DNA from: Candidatus Omnitrophota bacterium
GTDB taxonomy: Bacteria > Omnitrophota > Gorgyraeia > JABMRG01
Length of the DNA: 35,996 nucleotides
Assembly (NCBI GenBank): GCA_028716165.1
Contig: JAQUQI010000004.1
Coordinates: 82,715 to 118,710, forward strand
Reading direction: 5' to 3'
This document shows positions 1-8,673 of the stretch, piece after piece. The notes under the pieces were generated by a model. That model did not search any database, had not been told where the DNA came from, and saw only the letters and a list, made by a program, of their open reading frames with translations. Within the stretch, counting starts at the first letter, position 1. Each line of letters starts with the position of its first letter. Position numbers and translations under genes: made by a program.

Positions 1-2
1 AT

Positions 3-353
3 TTGGTCGGAGACGTGATTTTACGTGAAACCGCTTCAATAATCAAGAACAGCTTGCGCGAGATAGATATTATGGGCAGGTATGGAGGCGAGGAATTTTC
101 CGTCTTATTACCCCAAACCACGAAAAACGGGGCATTTATTGTAGGCGAGAGACTGCGCAAGGCTGTAAGCAGTTCGGGGATAAATGCCTATGACGAAAAG
201 ATAGATGTTAATATAAGCATAGGTATTGCCACTTACCCTGACGATGCTGACGAAATTAACCAGCTTATGGACAGGGCCGATCAGATGCTCTATAAGGCGA
301 AAGATTCGGGCAGGAACAAGGTGGTTGTGTACGGTTTTGGCAGAAAGAAATGA
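3..353 (+). CDS. Diguanylate cyclase, GGDEF domain (C-terminal part, cut by window edge)
   Basis: This is the C-terminal half of a GGDEF domain, which makes cyclic di-GMP from two GTP. The active-site signature is GGEEF at residues 28-32 of the visible part, a functional variant of GGDEF. An RxxD motif (REID, residues 19-22) lies five residues upstream of it, the standard position of the inhibitory I-site, so product feedback is likely. The later IGIA and DQMLYKAKDSGRN segments are typical of the end of the domain. The reading frame is open to the window edge, so the true start and any sensor domain lie outside. The protein ends a few residues after the domain. Confidence 0.93.
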   Translation: MVGDVILRETASIIKNSLREIDIMGRYGGEEFSVLLPQTTKNGAFIVGERLRKAVSSSGINAYDEKIDVNISIGIATYPDDADEINQLMDRADQMLYKAKDSGRNKVVVYGFGRKK

Positions 354-386
354 CCGCCGTATTGCCGTCCGTCCGGGATAAAGATT

Positions 387-1352
387 ATGGACAAAAAAGA
401 TTTGGCTGTAGGTATTGACCTCGGCGCTACTTTTACGAAAGTCGGTCTGCTTGATGCCCGCGGACATATCATTGTCAAGGCCGCGTTCTTAAGCAAGGAA
501 TATGCCTCAAGCGGCAGGCCTATAGACAGGTTGGTCTTTGCCGCGAAAGATATTATGGCCCCGTATTTTCCGCGCGTATCAGGCATAGGCATAGGCGTGC
601 CCGGCCCCGTTGATTATCGTAAAGGTGTGGTGCATAGCCTGACAAATATAAACGGTTGGAAAATGGTCCGTCTCGGTGATATTATGAAGGCGAGGCTTGG
701 CCTGCCGGTATATGTGGATAATGACGCGAACGCGGCCTGTGCCGGAGAGGCCCGATGGGGAGCGGCCAGAGGCTATGATAATGCGGTTTGTATAACGCTG
801 GGTTCGGGTGTGGGCTCGGCTGTAATCATAGACGGCAAAATATTCAGGGGAAGAGGCTATTCAGCGGTTGAGATGGGCCACATTTGTATAGATATAAACG
901 GGCCTAAATGTAATTGCGGCTCCAATGGCTGTATAGAAACCTTTGTTGGGAATAGTTATATTGTTAAAGATGCCGTAAAGGATTTGAAGCGCGGGGCCAG
1001 ATCTGGGTTATTGAAGCTTGCCCGCGGCAGGTATTCAAATATCACCCCTGAACTTATTGACAGGGCGGCTTCCTCCGGAGACAAGTTCTGCCTGAACGTA
1101 TGGCGTAAAGCGGGTGAAAGATTGGGTATCGGACTGGCAGGCATAGTAAACACATTCAACCCCGAGATTATTGTCATAGGAGGCGGGCTTTCAAAGGCGG
1201 GCAGGCTTTTATTGGATCCTGTTAAAAATACCGTAAATCGCCGGGCAATGAGTGTTTTTACCAAAGACCTTAAAATCAAAAGAGCCAGATTTATTGAGGA
1301 TGCGGGCATTGCAGGTGCCGCTTCGCTTGTTTTCTCCGAAGAACGAATTTAG
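387..1352 (+). CDS. ROK-family sugar kinase (glucokinase-like)
   Basis: A 321-residue ROK protein, the usual length for this family of cytoplasmic ATP-dependent sugar kinases. The N-terminal phosphate-binding motif GIDLGATFTK is at residues 9-18. The catalytic aspartate lies in DNDANAA (D113). The ROK zinc signature shows as EMGHI (H165) followed by CNCGSNGC (C175, C177, C182), and a glycine-rich GLAGIVNTFNPE segment follows. There is no N-terminal HTH, so this is a kinase and not a ROK repressor. Glucose is the commonest substrate, but N-acetylhexosamines are possible and the sequence alone does not decide. The start ATG has only a weak ribosome site. It begins 33 bp after the cyclase gene, so the two may be co-transcribed. 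Confidence 0.9.
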   Translation: MDKKDLAVGIDLGATFTKVGLLDARGHIIVKAAFLSKEYASSGRPIDRLVFAAKDIMAPYFPRVSGIGIGVPGPVDYRKGVVHSLTNINGWKMVRLGDIMKARLGLPVYVDNDANAACAGEARWGAARGYDNAVCITLGSGVGSAVIIDGKIFRGRGYSAVEMGHICIDINGPKCNCGSNGCIETFVGNSYIVKDAVKDLKRGARSGLLKLARGRYSNITPELIDRAASSGDKFCLNVWRKAGERLGIGLAGIVNTFNPEIIVIGGGLSKAGRLLLDPVKNTVNRRAMSVFTKDLKIKRARFIEDAGIAGAASLVFSEERI

Positions 1353-1447
1353 GCGCGCCTTCCCGCCGTGCCGTATCCGGGATGGTTTTTTGGCCCGCGC
1401 CGGCAAAACCTTGGCGGATCCAACCGTTTTTGCAAAAGGTCAAAATT

Positions 1448-3649
1448 GTGATTAAGAAAATAATTGTTCCGGTGTTCATGTCGGCCCTGTTTATCTGGTC
1501 CGCCACAGGTATATCGTTTATCTGCGGCGTTATTTATGCCGAAGAAGATCCCATTGAGTGCGACGGAGATCAGGTTGAATATTTTGAGTCGGAAAAAAAA
1601 GTTGTCGGCACGGGAAACGTTATAATAAAGTATAAGGATATTGAGCTGACCTGCGACAAGGTGTCGGTATGGGCGGAAAGCTATAATGTCCTTGCCCAGG
1701 GCAATGTTACCCTTAGCCAGGGTGACGATGTGTTTAAAGGAGAAACAATAAAATATGATTTCAAGAACAGCACGGGCTGTGTGAGTGATTTTTCGGGACA
1801 GGTTTTACCATGGTTTGTCAAGGGCAGGCAGGCGGATAGGGTTAGCGAAGACGAATTTATAGTAAGAAAGAGCCTCATTACTACCTGTGATCATGAGATA
1901 CCTCATTGGAAAATAACTGCCGATAAGATTGATGTCTACCCGGGCAAAATGATTAACACATATAACGCGCTGGCGTGGATTAATCCGTTGTCGCAAAAAG
2001 GGCTTGATATACCTGTCATGTGGATCCCTTATTATTGCCATCCCTTAGGTGATGATATGCCCAATGTCTCTCTTGTCCCTGGCAAGAGCAGTGATTGGGG
2101 GTATTACCTGCTTTCAGCGTGGCGGTACAATCTTAGCCCTAATCAGAAAGGTTATATACACATTGATTACCGCGAAAAGAAGGATCTTGCCGTGGGGGCT
2201 GATTATATATACGATACCCAGCTTTTTGGCAGAGGCAGCCTTTTTGGCTATTATATAAATGAAAGGCAGTTGAAGAGAGACCATTTTTACAGCAAATGGA
2301 CCGATAAAGACGACGGACAGCCTACGACGGAACGGCAGAAATATATTATGCGCGCCAGGCATCAGTGGCAGGCTTCTGCGAATACGCTTGTGACGGCGGA
2401 ATTGCATAAATATGAAGACTACAATGTCCTGAAGGATTATTTTTACCGTGATTACGAAAAAGATGAGCGCCCGCTTTCTTATATCCTTGCCGCGCATAAC
2501 ATGAAAATTGGCACAGCAAGCCTTTTGACTCAAAAACGGGTCAATAGATTTGACCAGATGACAGAGCTTTTGCCAGAGGCCAAACTTAATATACACAATC
2601 AACGCCTTGGGAGCACAAGGTTTTATTATAAGGGTGATTTTAGGGCCGCGAACATGAACAAGGTTTATCCCAGGCATACGGATGATGACCCCGGCAGTAT
2701 AGAAGATTCCCAGCATGCTAATATTTTTGATACGTATAACCAGCTTTCCTATCAGGCTAATCTTGGCTTTCTCTCGGTTACGCCATATGCGGGGACAAAG
2801 CAGACTTTTCTTGATAGGCGGATAGATATGGATAAAGCCATTATAAGCGGGGCCGCTTATACCGGGGTGGATATCAGTACCAAATTCTATAAGATGTTTG
2901 ATATTTGCGGCTCTCCTTTGGGCGTGGAATTAAACAAACTGCGCCATATTTTGACCCCATTGTTCGGCTATTTGCATATCTCAAAGCCCACGAAGGATAG
3001 CAGTATCATGTTAAGCGGTGGCGTGGAGAGGAAAAGTTCCATAAGTCTGGGCCTTGAAAACAAACTTCAGACCAAGAGAGGGCCTGATAAACAAGAGACG
3101 GTTGACTTGGCCATGCTTCTTATCAATACCACATATGATTTTAACTATGACAGCGGTTCCCGGTTTGGGGATTTTACCGCTAAGTTGGAATTAAAGCCCT
3201 ATAGCTGGCTTACGGCCACATCGGACGCGATCATTGACCCTCACCTGCGTTTTCATCACGAATGGCTTAAGCAAATAAATAATAATATTGATTTTAATCT
3301 TGGCAAAAAGGCGTCTTTGGGAATAGGCCACAGTTATCAGGCCGGCGCCAATAATTTGATAGCCCAGGCAAAGCTTGATTTACTGCCCGGATGGCGGATT
3401 AGCGTTTATCAGGATTTGGATTTTTTAGCCACGCGTAACGGTGAAAAACAGATAAAGAGCCTTAAGGAACAGGAGTATGTAATAACAAAAGATTTACACT
3501 GCTGGGAAATGGATATTAGATTTAATGTCACAAAAGACAGCGGGCAGGAGATCATGTTTATTTTCAGGCTTAAAGCCTTCCCTGATGTGCCGTTTGAATT
3601 TGGCAAGACCTATCACAGGCCAAAAGGCGGCTCCCAATCAGGCGAATAA
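1448..3649 (+). CDS. lptD: LPS-assembly protein LptD (OstA), outer-membrane beta-barrel
   Basis: This is the outer-membrane translocon protein that inserts lipopolysaccharide into the outer leaflet with LptE. I chose the GTG at 1448, preceded by AAGGT, because it gives a proper signal peptide (IKK start, hydrophobic stretch, cleavage near IYAEE) and a 733-residue protein. The open frame extends upstream to an ATG at 1382, which would put an unlikely tail in front of the signal peptide. After the signal comes an OstA/LptA-like jelly-roll domain (about residues 30-120, with repeated GNV and DKV segments). A long region rich in aromatic and alternating polar residues follows, as expected for the barrel. 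Family membership is clear. No LptE partner is visible here. Confidence 0.87.
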   Translation: MIKKIIVPVFMSALFIWSATGISFICGVIYAEEDPIECDGDQVEYFESEKKVVGTGNVIIKYKDIELTCDKVSVWAESYNVLAQGNVTLSQGDDVFKGETIKYDFKNSTGCVSDFSGQVLPWFVKGRQADRVSEDEFIVRKSLITTCDHEIPHWKITADKIDVYPGKMINTYNALAWINPLSQKGLDIPVMWIPYYCHPLGDDMPNVSLVPGKSSDWGYYLLSAWRYNLSPNQKGYIHIDYREKKDLAVGADYIYDTQLFGRGSLFGYYINERQLKRDHFYSKWTDKDDGQPTTERQKYIMRARHQWQASANTLVTAELHKYEDYNVLKDYFYRDYEKDERPLSYILAAHNMKIGTASLLTQKRVNRFDQMTELLPEAKLNIHNQRLGSTRFYYKGDFRAANMNKVYPRHTDDDPGSIEDSQHANIFDTYNQLSYQANLGFLSVTPYAGTKQTFLDRRIDMDKAIISGAAYTGVDISTKFYKMFDICGSPLGVELNKLRHILTPLFGYLHISKPTKDSSIMLSGGVERKSSISLGLENKLQTKRGPDKQETVDLAMLLINTTYDFNYDSGSRFGDFTAKLELKPYSWLTATSDAIIDPHLRFHHEWLKQINNNIDFNLGKKASLGIGHSYQAGANNLIAQAKLDLLPGWRISVYQDLDFLATRNGEKQIKSLKEQEYVITKDLHCWEMDIRFNVTKDSGQEIMFIFRLKAFPDVPFEFGKTYHRPKGGSQSGE

Positions 3650-3754
3650 AGCAGGTTGTGATTTATAAAAAAAAGGGGCTCTATCCGCATTTTGATGATA
3701 AGCCCCGCGCATTATTGAGCGGCAGTTAACCGGATAAAAGGAGAAAGAATTATA

Positions 3755-5065
3755 ATGAAACCACAAGGCAGTGAAAGGATAGCCGTAATCGGCACAGGTT
3801 ATGTGGGCCTGGTCACCGGCGCATGCCTGGCTGAAATAGGGCACAATGTGATTTGTGTTGATAATGATAAGTCAAAGATAGATATGCTAAGGCAGGGCCA
3901 GATGCCTATATACGAACCCGGGCTTTCGGCGCTTGTATTAAAAAATGTCAAGCGCGGCAGGCTTGTTTTTTCCGATGATATTGCCTATGGCATAAAAATG
4001 TCAAAGGTAATTTTTATCGCGGTAGGAACTCCTCCGAGGGCCAAAGGAGAAGCGGATCTAAGCGCGGTTGAGAATGTGGCTGAAATAATTGCCAGAAATA
4101 TGAATTCTTATAAACTAATAGTGCAGAAGTCAACAGTTCCCATTACGACAGGCGACTGGGTCCAATCCACCATAAGCATGTTCAAAAAAAGGCGGGCTAA
4201 ATTTGATATCGCGTCAAATCCCGAATTTTTAAGGGAGGGAACGGCGATAAACGATTTTATGCGCCCAGACAGGATAGTAATAGGGGCAGAGACGGAACGC
4301 GCTAAAAATACCATGGCTGCTATATACAGGTCAATAAAAACTAAAATAATATTCACGGATATCAAAAGCGCAGAGCTTATTAAGCACGCTTCCAATTCTT
4401 TTTTGGCCATGAAGATATCCTTTGTAAACTCCTTGTCAAGGATATGCGATCTTTCAAAGGCTGATATTGATAAAGTCGCCGAGGGTATCGGCATGGACAG
4501 AAGGATAGGCCGCGATTTTTTAAAAGCGAGTTTAGGTTACGGCGGGTTTTGTTTTCCCAAAGACCTTTCCGCGTTTATCCATGCCTCGGAACGGCTGGGA
4601 TACAATCCGGAGCTTTTAAAGGCTGTCGGCAGGGGAAACGAACAGCAGAAGGAATTTTTCTTTAGAAAGATAAAAAGGGCGGTGTGGAATATTGAGGGAA
4701 AAAAGAACGCGGTTTTAGGGCTTTCTTTTAAACCCAACACGGACGATATAAGACTGTCTCCTGCCATTGATGTAATAAATATGCTGAAGAAAGAACACGC
4801 CCGAATTTCCGTGTTTGACCCGGAGGCAATGGGTAAGGCTGGGCAGGAATTGAGGGGTGTTTCTTTTTGCAAAGACAGTTATGAGGCGGCAAAAGGCGCT
4901 GATTGCCTGGTGATAGCCACCGAATGGCCTGTATTCGGAAAGCTTGATTGGGCCAAGGTGCGCCGTATACTAAAGAGGCCTATTGTTGTTGACGGCAGGA
5001 ACATGTTTGACCCGGCCGAGATGCGCAAGCTTGGTTTTGTTTATGTCAGTATAGGCAGAAATTAA
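3755..5065 (+). CDS. ugd: UDP-glucose 6-dehydrogenase
   Basis: Oxidises UDP-glucose to UDP-glucuronate with two NAD+. At 436 residues it is the normal size for the bacterial enzyme. The Rossmann motif GTGYVGLVTG is at residues 13-22. NPEFLREG is at 155-162, and the catalytic cysteine C266 sits in GYGGFCFPKD. The C-terminal half contains the UDP-binding domain with GLSFKPNTDDIR. The ribosome site AAGGAGA is just upstream of the ATG. It opens the nine-gene nucleotide-sugar cluster. Its product is the substrate of the decarboxylase at 12147-13079, so together they make UDP-xylose. Distinguishing it from other nucleotide-sugar dehydrogenases rests on overall resemblance to Ugd/TuaD and on that partnership. 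Confidence 0.92.
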   Translation: MKPQGSERIAVIGTGYVGLVTGACLAEIGHNVICVDNDKSKIDMLRQGQMPIYEPGLSALVLKNVKRGRLVFSDDIAYGIKMSKVIFIAVGTPPRAKGEADLSAVENVAEIIARNMNSYKLIVQKSTVPITTGDWVQSTISMFKKRRAKFDIASNPEFLREGTAINDFMRPDRIVIGAETERAKNTMAAIYRSIKTKIIFTDIKSAELIKHASNSFLAMKISFVNSLSRICDLSKADIDKVAEGIGMDRRIGRDFLKASLGYGGFCFPKDLSAFIHASERLGYNPELLKAVGRGNEQQKEFFFRKIKRAVWNIEGKKNAVLGLSFKPNTDDIRLSPAIDVINMLKKEHARISVFDPEAMGKAGQELRGVSFCKDSYEAAKGADCLVIATEWPVFGKLDWAKVRRILKRPIVVDGRNMFDPAEMRKLGFVYVSIGRN

Positions 5066-5159
5066 GGTTTTTATTTTTAGGCATGCTCATTAGCAAGGGG
5101 TTGAGTACCGCTTGACGCGCGTAAGCCTGGCAAGCGATTGATATATCCGCGGGGTGCAT

Positions 5160-5606
5160 ATGATACAAGACGTCAGGGTGAAAAAATTGAAGATTATACC
5201 GGATAAACGCGGCAGGCTTATGGAGATATTGCGCGATGACGATGAAATGTTTATCCGTTTTGGGCAGGTATATATGACAACCGCCTTTCCCGGTATCGTC
5301 AAGGCATGGCATTGGCATAAAAAACAATACGATTCGTTTACCTGCGTTTCGGGAAAAATGCGGCTTGTTCTTTATGACGCGCGTAAAGATTCCCCGACAT
5401 CGGGTCAAATAGAAGAGTATGAAATAAGCCTTGACGAGCCCATGGTGGTGCGTATACCTCCAGGGGTCTATCACGGTTTTAAATGTATAAGCAGAAAAGA
5501 AGCTATTGTCATAAATACGGTGACCTATGCCTATAACCACAACGACCCTGATGAATTCCGGGTTGATGATCGTGATAATGATATAGATTATGACTGGGAA
5601 AAATAA
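5160..5606 (+). CDS. dTDP-4-dehydrorhamnose 3,5-epimerase family protein (RmlC-like cupin)
   Basis: A 148-residue cupin of the RmlC family, the compact form found in many archaea and bacteria. Landmarks are PDKRGRLMEILR near the N-terminus, the metal-free active-site segment VKAWHWHKKQYDSF, and IPPGVYHGFKC. The family epimerises C3 and C5 of dTDP-4-keto-6-deoxyglucose. I chose the ATG at 5160, behind GGGG; an in-frame GTG lies two codons upstream. The gene is followed two bases later by rmlA and is close to rmlB and an aminotransferase, so a dTDP-sugar substrate is very likely. No RmlD reductase is present in the window, so the end product need not be rhamnose. Confidence 0.8.
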   Translation: MIQDVRVKKLKIIPDKRGRLMEILRDDDEMFIRFGQVYMTTAFPGIVKAWHWHKKQYDSFTCVSGKMRLVLYDARKDSPTSGQIEEYEISLDEPMVVRIPPGVYHGFKCISRKEAIVINTVTYAYNHNDPDEFRVDDRDNDIDYDWEK

Positions 5607-5607
5607 T

Positions 5608-6357
5608 ATGAGTTTACCGATAAAAGGGATTGTTCTGGCAGGAGGCCTTGGCAGCCGTTTGCATCCGCTGACGGCCGTTACCAATAAACATTTATTGCCT
5701 GTATGGGATAAGCCGATGATATATTATCCGATACAGACGCTTGTCCAGGCAGGGATTAAAGACGTCATGGTTGTGACCGGTGGAAAAAATGCCGGCGATT
5801 TTTTAAGGCTTTTAGGCGACGGCAAGGAGCTCGGGCTGGAGCACATAGAATATGCTTACCAGAAAGGCGAGGGAGGCATTGCCGATGCCCTTAGGCTGGC
5901 GAGGGATTTTGCCGATAACGGGAATATCGTTGTAATTCTTGGGGATAATATTATTGAGCAGTCGATCAGCCGTTCGGTTGACAAATTTAAGGCCCAGGGC
6001 CGGGGAGCGAGAATAATGATTAAAAAAGTTTCTGATCCCCAGCGTTTCGGTGTTGTTGAATTTACCAGATCCGGGAACAAGATACTAAGGATTACCGAAA
6101 AACCGGCCAAGCCGAAAACCAAATACGCGGTAACCGGTATCTATATGTATGACGGTTCGGTGTTTGATATAATAAAGGACTTGAGGCCTTCAAAAAGAGG
6201 CGAGCTTGAGATTACGGATGTAAACAATGTCTATATCAAAAGAGGCCTTATGCACTATGACATCTTGACCGGATTTTGGACTGATTCGGGGACATTTAAA
6301 TCGCTTTTAAGAGCAAATAATCTCGCGGCAAAAAAATTTAACAAGAAAAGGCTTTAA
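5608..6357 (+). CDS. rmlA: Glucose-1-phosphate thymidylyltransferase (short RmlA type)
   Basis: Nucleotidyltransferase that activates glucose-1-phosphate with dTTP to dTDP-glucose, the entry step for dTDP sugars. The signature GGLGSRLHPLT lies near the N-terminus, followed by NKHLLPVWDKPMIYYPI and the metal-binding LGDNII. The protein of about 249 residues lacks the C-terminal extension of classical RmlA and matches the short sugar-nucleotidyltransferase form. The ATG at 5608 leaves one base after the preceding stop. An in-frame ATG at 5590 would overlap the upstream gene and adds six residues. Specificity for dTTP is inferred from the neighbouring rmlB and RmlC-like genes. Confidence 0.85.
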   Translation: MSLPIKGIVLAGGLGSRLHPLTAVTNKHLLPVWDKPMIYYPIQTLVQAGIKDVMVVTGGKNAGDFLRLLGDGKELGLEHIEYAYQKGEGGIADALRLARDFADNGNIVVILGDNIIEQSISRSVDKFKAQGRGARIMIKKVSDPQRFGVVEFTRSGNKILRITEKPAKPKTKYAVTGIYMYDGSVFDIIKDLRPSKRGELEITDVNNVYIKRGLMHYDILTGFWTDSGTFKSLLRANNLAAKKFNKKRL

Positions 6358-6409
6358 TGCCGGCTGGCGGACCGGCATAGGCTTGGTTTTAGTAAAATAA
6401 GAGGCTAAT

Positions 6410-7570
6410 ATGAAAATACCTGCCTTGGATATGAAGGCACAGATTGACCCTATAAGGAAGGAAATAGACAGGGCAATAGGCGATGTCATTGACAAGGGTT
6501 CTTTTATACTTGGAGACAGTGTAAGAGCGCTTGAACAGGATATAATTAATTACACTGCCGCGAATTTTGCTATCGGTGTTTCAAACGGAACGGACGCCAT
6601 CACGCTGTCCTTGCAGGCCCTTGATATAGGCCGTGAAGACCTTGTCCTGTGCCCGGCATTTACTTACTATGCCACCGCAAGCGCCGTTGTCCATGCCGGG
6701 GCCAGTCCTGTTTTTATAGATATTGATCCAAAGACATATTGCATGGATTCCAAGGCGTTAGAGGCGCATTTAAAAAAGAAGCCAGGGCTTAACGCGATAA
6801 AGGCAATCGTGCCTGTTCATCTTTACGGCCAGTGCGCTGATATGGCCCCTATTATTGAATTGGCAAAAGATAACGGGATCAAGGTTGTTGAAGATACGGC
6901 GCAGGCTTTTGGCGCTGAATACATGCCAGGCGTGTCTGGTAAAGGCTCTAGCGTAAAATCCGTTAAGGCCGGGACTATGGGTGATTGCGGCAGTATAAGT
7001 TTTTTTCCGGGGAAGAATCTTGGGGCATTCGGAGACGCTGGCATGATACTCGCGCGCGATAAAGACACTGCCGACAAGCTTTACCGTTTGCGCAATCAGG
7101 GTTCAGAGGCTGCTAACAAATATAGGCACATATATATCGGGCGCAATAACAGGCTTGACGCTATACAGGCGGCTGTCCTGCGCGTGAAATTAAAGTATAT
7201 GGATTCCTGGAATAAAAAAAGAATGGAAAACGCTTTATATTATAATAAGGCCCTTAAAGATACATGCCTGGCGCTCCCGTATGTGCCGGTTACCAACACG
7301 CACATATATCATCAATATATACTTCGTGCCGCGGATAGCTCTATGCGGGATAGGATTATTAAGCACCTGCAGGCAATGGGAATTGATTCCCGCGTGTTCT
7401 ATCCCATACCACTGCATCTCCAGCCGTGTTTTTCCTATTTGCGTTACAAAAAAGGCGATTTACCCCAATCCGAAAAAGCCGCGGATACGGTATTCACATT
7501 GCCTGTATATCCTGAATTGACGCGGCAGCAGATGGATTATGTCATCCATTCCGTTAAACGAATATTATGA
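6410..7570 (+). CDS. DegT/DnrJ/EryC1/StrS-family sugar aminotransferase
   Basis: PLP-dependent aminotransferase acting on a nucleotide-linked keto sugar, probably a dTDP-4-keto or 3-keto-6-deoxyhexose made by the neighbouring RmlB and RmlC-like enzymes. At 386 residues it is of full length. The family landmarks are SNGTDAITLSLQ (cofactor phosphate), PVHLYGQCADM, the aspartate in VVEDTAQAFGA, and the Schiff-base lysine in FFPGKNLGAFGD. A ribosome site GAGG precedes the ATG. The product would be an aminodeoxy sugar for a surface glycan. The exact carbon aminated cannot be told from sequence. A 124-bp gap follows before rmlB. Confidence 0.88.
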   Translation: MKIPALDMKAQIDPIRKEIDRAIGDVIDKGSFILGDSVRALEQDIINYTAANFAIGVSNGTDAITLSLQALDIGREDLVLCPAFTYYATASAVVHAGASPVFIDIDPKTYCMDSKALEAHLKKKPGLNAIKAIVPVHLYGQCADMAPIIELAKDNGIKVVEDTAQAFGAEYMPGVSGKGSSVKSVKAGTMGDCGSISFFPGKNLGAFGDAGMILARDKDTADKLYRLRNQGSEAANKYRHIYIGRNNRLDAIQAAVLRVKLKYMDSWNKKRMENALYYNKALKDTCLALPYVPVTNTHIYHQYILRAADSSMRDRIIKHLQAMGIDSRVFYPIPLHLQPCFSYLRYKKGDLPQSEKAADTVFTLPVYPELTRQQMDYVIHSVKRIL

Positions 7571-7694
7571 TAAGCCTAATGGCGCGGAAAGATGATAAGG
7601 GTTTGAAGCGTATCGGGAACAGTTCCGTATCCGCGCAGGCCATGCCGCGGCCCGCGCCCGGTTTACGGGTAAAAATATTTTTTAGGAGAATATA

Positions 7695-8672
7695 ATGCGC
7701 GTCCTGGTTACAGGCGGAGCCGGTTTTATAGGCAGTAATTTTATCAGGTATATGTTTTCCAGATACGGCGGCTGCAGTATCACCAATCTGGATAAACTGA
7801 CCTATTGCGGAAACCGGAATAATTTAGCCGATATCGGCTCGCGTAAAGGCTATAGGTTTATCAAAGCCGATATATGCGATATGGATGCCGTATTTCCGGC
7901 GGCAAAAGGCTGTGATGTTATTGTTAACTTTGCCGCTGAGAGCCATGTGGACAGATCAATAAAAGATCCGGAGGGGTTTATAAAAACGAATGTTAACGGC
8001 GTGAGGGTATTGCTGGAGGCGGCCGTTAAATGCAAGGTCAGCAGGTTTATCCAGATATCAACCGACGAAGTGTATGGAGACGTCAAGAAGGGTTTTTCAA
8101 AGGAAGAAGATGCCCTGATGCCGAATTCGCCTTACGCGGCAAGTAAGGCGGCGGCGGATCTGTTATGCCGTTCATATCATAAGACATACGGCCTGCCTGT
8201 TATCATAACAAGGAGTTCCAATAATTTCGGGCCCTACCAGTATCCGGAGAAAATGATACCGCTTTTTTTAACAAATGCTATAGAAGGTAAGCCCCTGCCC
8301 GTGTATGGAAGAGGCAAGAATGTAAGAGACTGGCTTTATGTAATTGATAATTGTTCCGGAATTGACTATGTCATGCGCAAGGCCCGTCCTGGAAATATTT
8401 ATAATATATCAGGAGACAGGAGAATAAAAAACATAAATATAGCCAAAGAGATATTGCGTATTATAGGCCGCGGCGAGCGGTTGATTAGTTTTGTCAATGA
8501 CAGGCCTTGCCACGACACCAGATACGCTATGGATTCAAAAAAGATTAAAGCCCTGGGCTGGAGGCCTTTGTTTGATTTTGATAAAGCGTTAATGCTGACC
8601 GCGCAATGGTATATGAAAAACACTAATTGGTGGCAGGATTTGAAACGCCGGGCAAATATTATAAGGTGGTAA
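7695..8672 (+). CDS. rmlB: dTDP-glucose 4,6-dehydratase
   Basis: Extended short-chain dehydrogenase that converts dTDP-glucose to dTDP-4-keto-6-deoxyglucose. The NAD-binding motif [10 protein letters not shown] is at the N-terminus. NFAAESHVDRSI and the catalytic STDEVYGD are typical of RmlB, the DE pair being the dehydratase acid and base. The YAASK motif supplies the catalytic tyrosine and lysine. At 325 residues it is of normal length. TAGGAGA lies just before the ATG. The 124 bp upstream is GC-rich with small palindromes and no gene. The next gene starts one base after this stop. Confidence 0.93.
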   Translation: MRVLVTGGAGFIGSNFIRYMFSRYGGCSITNLDKLTYCGNRNNLADIGSRKGYRFIKADICDMDAVFPAAKGCDVIVNFAAESHVDRSIKDPEGFIKTNVNGVRVLLEAAVKCKVSRFIQISTDEVYGDVKKGFSKEEDALMPNSPYAASKAAADLLCRSYHKTYGLPVIITRSSNNFGPYQYPEKMIPLFLTNAIEGKPLPVYGRGKNVRDWLYVIDNCSGIDYVMRKARPGNIYNISGDRRIKNINIAKEILRIIGRGERLISFVNDRPCHDTRYAMDSKKIKALGWRPLFDFDKALMLTAQWYMKNTNWWQDLKRRANIIRW

Positions 8673-8673
8673 T

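Noticed and set aside
1382-1447. Upstream ATG start for lptD
   Set aside because: It would place 22 extra residues before a clear signal peptide; the GTG at 1448 has a ribosome site.
2114-2716. 200-codon minus-strand ORF inside lptD
   Set aside because: Shadow frame with no protein-like features, opposite to a well-supported gene.
3660-3712. Rho-independent terminator (GGGGCT/AGCCCC next to a run of eight A)
   Set aside because: The U tract would only be correct on the minus strand, where no gene runs; on the plus strand the A run precedes the stem.
7657-7683. Terminator or attenuator before rmlB (CCCG-GTTTA-CGGG)
   Set aside because: The stem is only 4 bp and the T run begins several bases away.
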